A stretch of DNA of 64,000 bases from Fomitopsis serialis (lineage: Eukaryota; Basidiomycota; Agaricomycetes; Polyporales; Fomitopsidaceae), in NCBI RefSeq assembly GCF_022376445.1, contig NW_025954996.1:1-64000 (forward strand). Direction: 5' to 3'. The position numbers and the translations under genes were made by a program. Of this stretch, positions 55,821-64,000 are shown piece after piece. Each line of letters starts with the position of its first letter. Position 1 is the stretch's first letter. The notes under the pieces were generated by a model. It worked only from the letters and a program-made list of their open reading frames with translations. It was not told where the DNA came from and made no database searches.

Positions 55821-58509
55821 CAGCTTGACCGGAGAGTCAGCGAACGCATAAGCAACGTAGCAACAGACATCTGTACAGTGACCGATAGACAACGCGTAGA
55901 CCTTTTCTGAACGGCAGCGTACATAGTGAGCGGGAAACCGCCATCATGATGTAGGTACAGATAGATTGCTCTGAAAAGTATTCGTGGACGATGCCTTACT
56001 GGGCAGCGCCACCTCACCGTAGGAGCTAAAGCGACTGCATGGAGGAGGACTCGTCTGTAAGACCTTGCGTGATGCTACGTACGTATACGATTTGACAGAG
56101 ACTCAAACACATGGCTACACAATAAAGGTAACACTCAACCTTGAAACAATACAATACATCAGGGTATTCGTGTATCCCTGGCAAACGTAGGTATCAACAA
56201 GCATGCATACCGGGTATCTCTCTCTGCAGGCAGGTGTTCGAAGTGAACGTTCATGCGTTCAAGTCCAGGTTTGAGGCTGATGAGATCGATTGCCCGTGTG
56301 CACAGTACTGCGTGCCGAATGATTGCTGTTGACCTGACAGAGGACTCGGACGCCTGAAGTCAACTCGTGCTGCCGCTGGTGGCGGAGATGGTTATGTACC
56401 AGATCTCATTCCGATTGACCTGTGCACACTTGCCTAAATGGGACGTTTTGTGGCGCCGCTGCTGCGCCCCGGGCCAGCGTCAATGCTTCAACTTGAACGT
56501 TGTCACGGGAATGTTAACCGTTGTCTCAGGCTTCCATAAAAGCCGCAACGCTCATCTACTATGCTGAAGATGGTAAGTGCGGCCAGATTTCACGTCTCCG
56601 AATTGATGGATGAGGTCGTGGCTCGGTGTATGTCGTGTCCGTTGACTCCGCTCGCACTGACAACCTGCAGATTCAATAGCAAACCGGTACAATACTACTC
56701 TACCGGAAGTGCGTGTCTTTACCTTTGATTGCTCCTAGTATGATGCAGACGATTGTCCCATCTGAACATCAAGTGTGCGAAGGTCGTGCTTAGGTGGGCC
56801 GTCAAGCTATTGCGATGATACCGGTTTAACGAGTTGTACATAGTACCACCTTTTCAGGGCGAATGCGTCATAAACAGCTGCGTAATGAACACGAAGTAAG
56901 GCGTACAACCATTACCTCGTCAAACATCGCGCTGTCAGTTCAATGGTCCCTCCTCCCTGAATTGAACTCCCGAGTCAAGGGCGGTCGATGGCGGGGATGG
57001 ACGCACTACAATCGACTTTCAGGAGCCGGTCTGTCTATGTTTCCTTTGAGTGTCTTTGGTTAGCTAGCTGAAGAACATGCGTACAGTTTCAGGTGACCCA
57101 TGGCAGCCCATTTGTAAAAGCAGGATCGACGCGCGTTTGCAATGATTCAAACAATTAAGCTCACCTGTCGTCATCGGGCTTGACAAATAGGTTCTGTGAC
57201 CTTCGAATGGTACGAATGGAACTTTTTCTCGGGGCGCGCGCAATGTCAGACTAGCAGGTGAACAATGATAGGCACGTCAAAGTTCAAAACGTTGTTGGAG
57301 TTGAGTCGTCTAACGCAACAGACGGCGTGTTCTAGCCCCCTCCGGACGTCGGCGCGGGGTTGGAGGGCTGCGATGTTTTGCTACTCGGGTGTTTCGTTGA
57401 GTGGTGTACCGCGTCAGTACCTCGTGCGATGAGTGCGCTGACAGACCTTCGACGACCGTGCTGGTACCCGCGGTACAGGCACAGACACCTCAACTGCGCG
57501 TCTTACGACCTACCGGGTTCCGGCCACATACATGCCAAATTATGTGACCCGGGTCCGGAACATCGTTGTTGTACTACCCTTCGGCTGTCGGTCTCTGGTC
57601 GGTCTCGTTTGTACGGTGGACGCGACACGCCGGCGCTTCGGGGCGCGCACTTGACCATGCAACCCCGTGCTCGAAGCAAAGGTGCCCATCGCTAAGAAGA
57701 CGAACGCCCGACGGGGTCGCAGGTGGGTGAAATGCGCTGACCAGCTGGTCCCGCACGTTCTAGTCGTTTGGTCATGCATCCGCCCAGCGTCCGCGCTACC
57801 CGACCGCAGGAGGCCTGTGGCTGACGTCAAGGGCCCCCCGATGCAGATCTGCGGATCGCGCCGGAGGGCGAAGCATCCGATCGTGTCTTCGTATCGGCCG
57901 ATGCATCGGCGATCGCGTATGCCCACGTGCGCCCGACGCCCATCCGGTGAGTGCGGCCGCCACTGCGCGTGGTTGGTGCGCGGGTCCCACCCCCACCACG
58001 CTCGAACACAGACCATACTCGAATGGGTTCACCAGCGAGCAAGGAAGCGAGGCCGCGAAGGACGCAGGTGAGATGCAGAAGGTCATGGGGACTAGAACGT
58101 TCTCGTGCTCACCCGGGTCCGACTAAGCCAGCGCGCTCGGGCGTGTTCGACGGATCTCGAGACTGTTCGAAGACACACTTCGACGCCAGCGCTCTGGAGG
58201 CCGATGCTGACTCGGTGGACCCGGACCATGCTGGCCTCTCCTTCGAGCATGTTTCTGCTTCTAGCCTCCCGCCGCCGGGTATGTGTCAGCCGTAGACGTC
58301 AGTCCGCTCTCGGGCGAACTCGTTACCTCACCTCGGCGGTCGGCTGCCTGGGACGGACTCAGGTGCGTATTTAATCTGCGGCCAGAGGGCGTCGAAGAGC
58401 ATCAGTTGTCCCAAACTCAACTGTCTAACGACCAAACGCCTCCCTCCTCCCTCTCCCACACCCTCGCCCGCACACCCCTTTTCTGTACTCGCTTCGACAA
58501 CTATAAGCG
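55821..58509. other. gene-poor stretch; contains repeat copy B
   Basis: About 2.7 kb with no supported gene. Repeat copy B is at 56259-56650. The stretch 57,340-58,420 is GC-rich with long overlapping frames on both strands and no family signature; its end must hold the opsin-related gene's promoter and 5' leader. Confidence 0.45.
56259..56650 (+). repeat. ~390-bp direct repeat, copy B
   Basis: Same orientation as copy A and slightly diverged by small indels. It begins near GTCCAGGTTTGAGGCTGATGA and ends near GTCCGTTGACTCC. I see no inverted termini or target duplication, so a solo LTR-like or simple segmental origin is open. Confidence 0.9.
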
Positions 58510-59570
58510 ATGGCAGGCGGTAACCAGGCAGTGAACCTCAACCCTCCCGACGCCCAGGAGCACCTCTCTACCAATGGCTCTGACTGGCTATGGACGGTGT
58601 TCTCAATCATGGCTCTGGGTACTCTTCTCGCTGCAGTTGCGACGATCTTGGTTAGTGCAGCTGCGTCTAAACTCAGTGGGATCCGCAACTCACTGACAAC
58701 CTCGTCATACAGAGGCCTCGTGGGACGCGTCTCTTCCACCAGCTCGCTATCATTGTCCTCACGACTTCTAGCATCGCGTACTTCTCCATGGCTTCTGACC
58801 TCGGTGCTACGCCCATCGCTGCTGAGTTCCGTGGCGGCGAGACTCGTCAAATCTGGGTGAGCACCAGGCCACACAAGTGCAATGTGTCTCCAATTCCAAT
58901 AATTAACGCGACTGTCTCCTAGTATGTGCGCTACATCCAGTGGTTCATCAACTTCCCCACCATTATTTTCGGCCTGCTGCTCGCGACTGGGCTCCCACTT
59001 TCCGACATCGTGACGACGCTCTTCCTGTCCGTCGTCGTCGTCATCACTGGTCTGGTGGGTGCTCTCGTACACAGCACCTACAAGTGGGGCTACTACACCT
59101 TCGGCTGCGTTGCGCTCATCTACCTCTGGTAAGCCGCACTGGCACCCTCCCACTCATCTCTCAGCGCAATGCTCACGACATCCCTTAGGTACGTGCTCCT
59201 CTGGCACGCGCCAGCCTCGAGCTTCGCGGCGGGTGGTGTGGTTCGCCGGGGCTACTACCTCGCTGCGGGCTACTTCTCCTTCATGCTGATCACCTACCCG
59301 ATCGCCTGGGCGTGCGCGGAGGGCGGCAACGTCATCACCGTCACGTCCGAGATGATCTGGTACGGCATCCTCGACATCTTCGCCGGCCCCGTCTTCCTCG
59401 CCGTCTTCCTCTGGGAGCTCCGCGGCATCGACTACAACTCGCTCGGCCTCCACTCCGGCAAGTACGTCGACCACGGCGCGGCGGGCTCGGCCGTCCGGGG
59501 CGAGAAGGCGGCTCCCGCACCCGCCGCGGCGCCTGCGCCCGTTGTTCCCGCTGGCGAGCAGGCGGTATAA
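58510..59570 (+). CDS. opsin-related protein without retinal lysine (HSP30/YRO2-like)
   Basis: Exons 58510-58650, 58713-58856, 58923-59128 and 59189-59570 join in phase to 290 residues with seven membrane helices. Helix C contains RYIQWFINFPTIIFGLLLAT, the microbial-rhodopsin RYxDW site with Gln in place of the proton-accepting Asp. Helix G reads EMIWYGILDIFAGPVFLAVF, where the Schiff-base lysine of LDxxxK is replaced by Gly. The protein therefore should not bind retinal. It belongs with the fungal opsin-related proteins, whose yeast relatives HSP30, YRO2 and MRH1 sit in the plasma membrane and respond to stress and acid. The C-terminus is an Ala/Pro-rich low-complexity tail. The start ATG follows a CT-rich leader (58440-58470) typical of strongly expressed fungal genes. 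Confidence 0.9.
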
Positions 59571-60221
59571 GCGAGTCGGCTTGACGAACGCTGCTGTTGC
59601 CCTTCTTTCCCTTTCTGCATGAAGCGCAGCCCCTCATTCCATTCACGCATGCCTCCGACACCACCCTTGATGAAACGTACGAACCCAACGACCACTCGAA
59701 GCGAGTCTGAATTCCTCTTCATCTTCACCTAGTAACCCTCCCCCCTTGACTGTCTTCGACGGCGTTACGACTCGCTAGTGTACAAAAATACTACTTGTAA
59801 TCCTTGTAATCGCTTACTTTGCGTTCGCAGTGTACTGTAACATTTCTTGGCCTACCCTTCGCACGTGCTATGGGGTTTTGTGATCGTATACTTACGGTAG
59901 AGTTGCAATGCGCATTGCTTTGCCTGTATTCTGTCACATTCATCTGGGTACCCGACTCCTCGTGGTTCAGACTGACGAAGGCAACGTCAATTACTGTAAA
60001 GGTGATGCGAGTTCTTACCTATACAGGGAACTGCTAGTCAACGATTTCATTCATGGTAAAAAGAACTTATAAGGTATCAGTCGAAGGCTAGTTTCACCAG
60101 ACTTCGACAGTTTGCAGCTTCCAATGGCTGTGCAATCCAGAATGTCAAGTGTCGTCCGTCAGTACCTAGCTAAAATGTTCCAAGTCTCTTTCATCTCCTT
60201 TGTTTACTCGCTATCGCCTTC
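59571..60221. other. intergenic between convergent genes
   Basis: A 651-bp gap covering 3' ends. Nothing further recognised. Confidence 0.5.
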
Positions 60222-62201
60222 CTATTCATCTTCTTCATCCCCGTTCTCATCTTCCTCTTCTTTGTCTTTGTCTTCATCTTCGGTATCTTCATCCCCCTCT
60301 CTTTTCGCTCCTTCGCCGATACACCTAAATACAAACAACGTTACCACGGATCGTAACCCCTCCAATATCTCCTTGAAGGCTGCCGGCAGTTGTTCGACGA
60401 CAAACGTAGGCGGAAAGAGTGTGCAATCCTTCCAGGGCTCCATTAGAAGACTAAGAGATTCCAAGCGTGATCCGCCGTCAACCTCGGCGCGCTGCCGGAG
60501 CGCCGCATGTAGCCTCCGGAGCATCCTCAAGCTCCCGCCTTTCTTCCTCGGTCGATATTGCAGAACAAGCTCGCGCAAGTGCGGAGCGGGAATTCCCGTT
60601 GGCGTAGGTGCCAGGGCGGAAGGGAAGGCAGGCATATCGCTGATTTGCCCTATGATCTCGAGCTGCTTGAGGTTCGGGAAGGCACCCAGCATACGAGCCC
60701 AGCTTCGCGGACCGACGGGACTCGTGCTGCCACGTAAGACCAGGGTCTCCAAAGACTCCGGGAAGGTGCCACCCAGGTGACGAATGATAGGCCGGAAGGC
60801 TATGTCGAGCTCGTACGGCCAACATTCCGTCACATAAGTAATGAGGAGAGACGGCATCGCTGCGTGCCCGAGTGGGAAATGAGAGGGCGGATAGAAGCGA
60901 GAAACCCTCCAGGGCTTCGAGTCCCAGAACTCTGTGCGTTCCATGTCGGCATATATGGTGAATTCGGCGCAAGGGTCGTCCTCGTACAAGTTGAGCCACA
61001 CCATCAGGTGCCGTACCTCGCAAATAGCGGGCAGGTATCTCGAGTCCTTTGGCAGGAAAGGGTCCAAGACGCGCATGCGCTCATTATACTCATGGTCGTA
61101 GCGGTTTATTGTTTCCAGCGATAGATGAGCGTGCCGTGCGAGTGAGATCTGAGCAAGCAAGTTTGAGATGCCCGCCGACTCATCCCCTGCGAGGTGGACG
61201 TGACGCATCCTAGGCAGCGACAAAATGTGACATGCTGTGCTCTGTTCCCGTCGTCGTTCCCAACAAGTGTATTTGAAGATCTCCAGGGAAACACATGCTT
61301 CCAGGAGATCCAGGATAGATGCGAAGGGGCCCTCCTCAAACAGAACATCATAAAGCGTCAGTGATGTCAGTTGTGACAACGGCAGTTGAGTCCAATCCGG
61401 TGTGATGGCTATCAACGACAGGTCTCGGAGACTTGGGAGAGGTTTTGGTGTCCATTGTAATGACTTCGGTAGTGTCAGTGTCCATTGTGATGACTTCGGA
61501 CTGCCTGCGTCTAGGGCCAAACACGCTAGCGCGGGTAACGGGGCGTCCAGCACTTGCCAGAGGAAGTCGGTCTGAGCGACATCGTTATGCTCGACATGAA
61601 GGTTCATACTTGTTATTCGCGACTGGTGTGGTGCCAGAGTGAGCGCGACCATGGGAAAATCAATCTTGCCTCTAAGTTTGCGTGAGCCCCGGATCCCCAC
61701 TTGCGATGGTAAGGATACGCCGATGCTCGTGCCGCTCGAGCGAGAGAGACAAAGCTTCAGCGAGGGGAGTCTCGCTGATAGGTCGATGTTGGTCCATAAG
61801 AGAGGTGTGTCCATGATGAGGTCTCGCCACTGGCGGCACACGCCCATGGTCTTCGTAATCCATGTGTTGCGGGCGTCCGATGCGGACGCAAGACACAGAA
61901 TCTCGACGAGAATCTCGTTCGGCTGCGTGTTGACGGAGAGAGTCGAGTTGTACACAGTTTGCAGGTTTGACAAATAGAGTTGCACGGCGAGCACTTTGGA
62001 TGCTATCCAGTCACGAACTTGCTCAGAAGCGCAGCCCTGCAATTGTATGCGGTCGTCTTCCGGCAACAGGCGCAGGGCACCGTCAGAGACGGTCTTGTTT
62101 CCTCGCATCGCAGGTATACCACTACTATGATGTAGGGTCAGTGATCCCGCTGGCTCTTGTGATGGAGAAGGCTGGGACGGTGTCTGAGATGAAGTTAACA
62201 T
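60222..62201 (-). CDS. F-box/LRR-like protein with acidic tail
   Basis: A single frame of about 659 residues. The first ATG is at 62201, but the bases before it (TTTCAAGGTATGTT) would also make a good splice donor, so the true start may lie further upstream or at the later MRGNKTVSDG. From DDRIQLQGCASEQVRDWIAS onward it aligns with the 7444-9219 protein. The F-box is NTQPNEILVEILCLA with MGVCRQWRDLIMDTPLLWTN after it; leucine-rich segments follow, ending in PAPHLRELVLQYRP and LRQRAEV. The last ~25 residues are almost all Asp, Glu and Lys (EDEDKDKEEEDENGDEEDE), a feature its paralogues lack and possibly from repeat expansion. Expected role: SCF substrate adaptor. Confidence 0.85.
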   Translation of the reverse strand: MLTSSQTPSQPSPSQEPAGSLTLHHSSGIPAMRGNKTVSDGALRLLPEDDRIQLQGCASEQVRDWIASKVLAVQLYLSNLQTVYNSTLSVNTQPNEILVEILCLASASDARNTWITKTMGVCRQWRDLIMDTPLLWTNIDLSARLPSLKLCLSRSSGTSIGVSLPSQVGIRGSRKLRGKIDFPMVALTLAPHQSRITSMNLHVEHNDVAQTDFLWQVLDAPLPALACLALDAGSPKSSQWTLTLPKSLQWTPKPLPSLRDLSLIAITPDWTQLPLSQLTSLTLYDVLFEEGPFASILDLLEACVSLEIFKYTCWERRREQSTACHILSLPRMRHVHLAGDESAGISNLLAQISLARHAHLSLETINRYDHEYNERMRVLDPFLPKDSRYLPAICEVRHLMVWLNLYEDDPCAEFTIYADMERTEFWDSKPWRVSRFYPPSHFPLGHAAMPSLLITYVTECWPYELDIAFRPIIRHLGGTFPESLETLVLRGSTSPVGPRSWARMLGAFPNLKQLEIIGQISDMPAFPSALAPTPTGIPAPHLRELVLQYRPRKKGGSLRMLRRLHAALRQRAEVDGGSRLESLSLLMEPWKDCTLFPPTFVVEQLPAAFKEILEGLRSVVTLFVFRCIGEGAKREGDEDTEDEDKDKEEEDENGDEEDE

Positions 62202-62575
62202 ACCTTGAAACAACCTGGGTGTGACGCGTAGAATTCAGGTGTGCTAATGGCTAACGCCGGCGTAAACAGGACCGATGACCGTTCGAAGTCGTTGCAAGTG
62301 AGCACGGTTTCAAGAAAGTAAGTGGCTGAAGAAGACGGTTCAAGTTGAAGCCACAGCGGCGGGGCGTCGCGCGAGCGTTGGCGCTGGGCATTGAGCTTAT
62401 ACTTACTTAATCGTCTCAGACTCTCTCAGTACATGGTCGCGACGCCGATTGCTGAGCGTGATGATAATAAACATTGACCATATAGTCTATCCAGCATTGG
62501 AGACTCCGTATGTCTATGGGTCCACATATCTTTGCGATATAGTAGTAGTATCGCATCGCGAATAACCTGTGAACC
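62202..62575. other. intergenic
   Basis: A short gap between the F-box gene start and the 3' end of the urea transporter gene. No feature recognised. Confidence 0.5.
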
Positions 62576-64000
62576 TCACGCACTCGAGTCCGTCACTACC
62601 TCTTTCTTCGCCAACCCGCCACCGAAGACATCCCGCACGACGCCGCGTGAGATCTCCACCATCGCCTGGCGACTCTCGTAGAGGGGTAGTACAGACGTAA
62701 TGAACGCTGCGACAAACACCCAGATGACGCAAATGATGACCCATGCCTTGAAGAATGCGAGAGAGAAGACGTAATGCGACAAGAACATCGGGATCGGGAT
62801 GAGCTGCAACACATCGAGATTAGTCACTTTACAGAGATTGAAGGTGCACAGGAAACACGTACGAAGACGATAATGAAACTCATGATAACTGACGCCCACG
62901 TCGCGGCCCGTAGCGACTTTTTCAATGTCTCGTAGTCCTCCGGCCGTCTCTCTTCAGGCACCGCAAGAGAAGTGTCCTCGTCTTCATCGTCCACCGAGTT
63001 GGTCACGACCATCGCATCTGTCTTTTCTCCCTTCTCCGAACCCGCCGTTGTGGCAGTCTCACTGTTCGTGTTCTCTTTCGACATGCTGTCCTTGGTTGGG
63101 TTGAGCCCTCGCTTGAGCTGCTCGTCTATAGCCCGCCCGCGCGGGTTGATGTTCTTCGTCGCGGACCAATCAAACTCGTTGTCGGGCTTGATGAGAGTAA
63201 CGATGATGGAGATGAGTGCACCTGAGCAGCACGAGCCCATGTTTCCAGCGAGGTTAGGATACATATTCCCTGCAGGAAGCATCAGAGGCTGTAGCACGTA
63301 TCAAGAGGCATCATGACATACCGGTGGTCTCGACCGTCAGAGCGCCATAGTATGTCTTCGCTACCACAAGCCAGCAAGTCACGCCGACGCAGAGACCACC
63401 AAGTGCGCCGCAGATCACCGCCAGGCGCGTCTGCTTTCGCCAGAGCACGCTCATGACAATGGGACCGACAGCGGAAGTGTACAACGTGCCGGAGAACAGG
63501 AAGAGCCAGTTGAGCGAGATGCCAATGCCGTTCCAGAGACAGGCGACGCAGGACATGACAATGGCCCACACGGCGACCATGATGTGGGACACGCGAATGA
63601 GAACTTCCGGAGATGCCTGTGAGGACGTGTCAGTCGATGGTCAATGATACATCGGAGACGGGAAGCCGCACATCCGGCTTGAAGTGAATCTGGTACAGAT
63701 CGAAGGTGAGAATAGACGATGTCGCAATCATTTCAGATGATGCTGCCGATGTCACAGCCATGAAGAGGAGGATCAGCTAACAGAGTCCTTTAGTGAAGTC
63801 CTGCAAACGAACGAGAGAACGATGCATACCATTGCCACAGCACCACCCTTTCCTAGCAATGCTACGACACCAGCGGGTGCAGCCAGACCAGCATCAATTT
63901 CACCGCTGGATAAGCCCCCAGTGTAAGGGAAGGCTGGATCTGAGCACTTGTCAGTCAAATGCGGAATGTCAGGCTGAGAAATCAGGCATACTGTTTGCGA
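62576..64000 (-). CDS. dur3: DUR3-type urea/sodium-solute symporter, C-terminal part
   Basis: The gene runs off the right edge, so its N-terminal half is missing. Visible exons, in order on the minus strand, give GLAAPAGVVALLGKGGAVAM (a DUR3 signature), VSHIMVAVWAIVMSCVACLW, WLFLFSGTLYTSAVGPIVMS, CGALGGLCVGVTCWLVVAKT, NMYPNLAGNMGSCCSGALIS, then IKPDNEFDWSATKNINPRGR. A Ser/Glu-rich cytosolic loop follows, and last helices FLSHYVFSLAFFKAWVIICV. The NLAGN, the (F/Y)DW and the C-terminal YVFSxxFFxxWV region match fungal Dur3. These plasma-membrane proteins import urea with sodium or protons and are usually induced under nitrogen limitation. Stop codon at 62576-62578, after EVVTDSSA. No frame damage is seen in the visible part. 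Confidence 0.9.

Noticed and set aside
56141..56332. Small Cys-ending frame as a mating pheromone precursor
   Set aside because: Basidiomycete pheromone precursors end in a CaaX motif; this one ends in a double Cys after CVP, and it lies in a duplicated repeat. Mentioned only as part of the repeat finding.
57540..58374. Several GC-rich overlapping frames upstream of the opsin-related gene
   Set aside because: No family features, no splice pattern, and frames open on both strands at once.

Overview
The window looks like nuclear DNA of a basidiomycete, most likely an Agaricomycete close to the Polyporales. Genes are broken by many 50-80 nt GT-AG introns, and protein families typical of that group are present: F-box/LRR-like proteins, DUF6533 and DUF6535 membrane proteins, an opsin-related HSP30/YRO2-like protein and a DUR3-type urea permease. 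No bacterial operon signals, rRNA, tRNA or CRISPR were seen. Most multi-exon models below were assembled by eye from splice sites and reading-frame phase. They are predictions.

Layout. 1-9.2 kb: the end of an F-box gene cut by the window edge, a long gene-poor tract with an F-box relic and an odd GC-rich repeat field (about 2.05-5.05 kb), an F-box gene whose 3' end runs into repeats, and an intact F-box gene. 9.5-12.6 kb: two divergent metabolic genes, a cytochrome b561-type membrane protein and a mitochondrial-type 3-hydroxyisobutyrate dehydrogenase. 12.9-38.6 kb: a cluster of P-loop GTPases of one family (G1 GxTGxGK[ST]T, then F[IV]N, G3 DTPGFDDT, G4 [NT]MWD, often a C-terminal coiled coil). 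It holds twelve G domains, plus one relic, in eight predicted genes on both strands. It is interrupted by an intact NAD(P)-binding extended-SDR gene (32.9-34.9 kb) and a 618-bp transposon-like element with a 6-bp target duplication (22.18-22.80 kb).

38.8-48.4 kb: a Sec7-domain ARF-GEF of the GBF1/Gea type, then a DUF6535 membrane protein. 49.1-51.9 kb: a DUF6533 membrane protein and a decayed second copy. 52.1-56.7 kb: an UNC-93-like MFS transporter between two copies of a ~390-bp direct repeat. 58.5-64 kb: an opsin-related protein without the retinal lysine, a fourth F-box gene and the C-terminal part of a DUR3-like urea transporter running off the right edge.

The main discovery candidate is the GTPase cluster. 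Splice phases indicate that two loci (12962-16642 and 28142-31736, both minus strand) each encode three G domains in one polypeptide, joined by proline-rich and coiled-coil linkers. The other members are single-domain paralogues, and several domains have lost key switch residues. Rapid duplication, fusion, decay and likely membrane-targeting tails resemble GIMAP/AIG1-type immune GTPase families, but any role in allorecognition or defence is inference.
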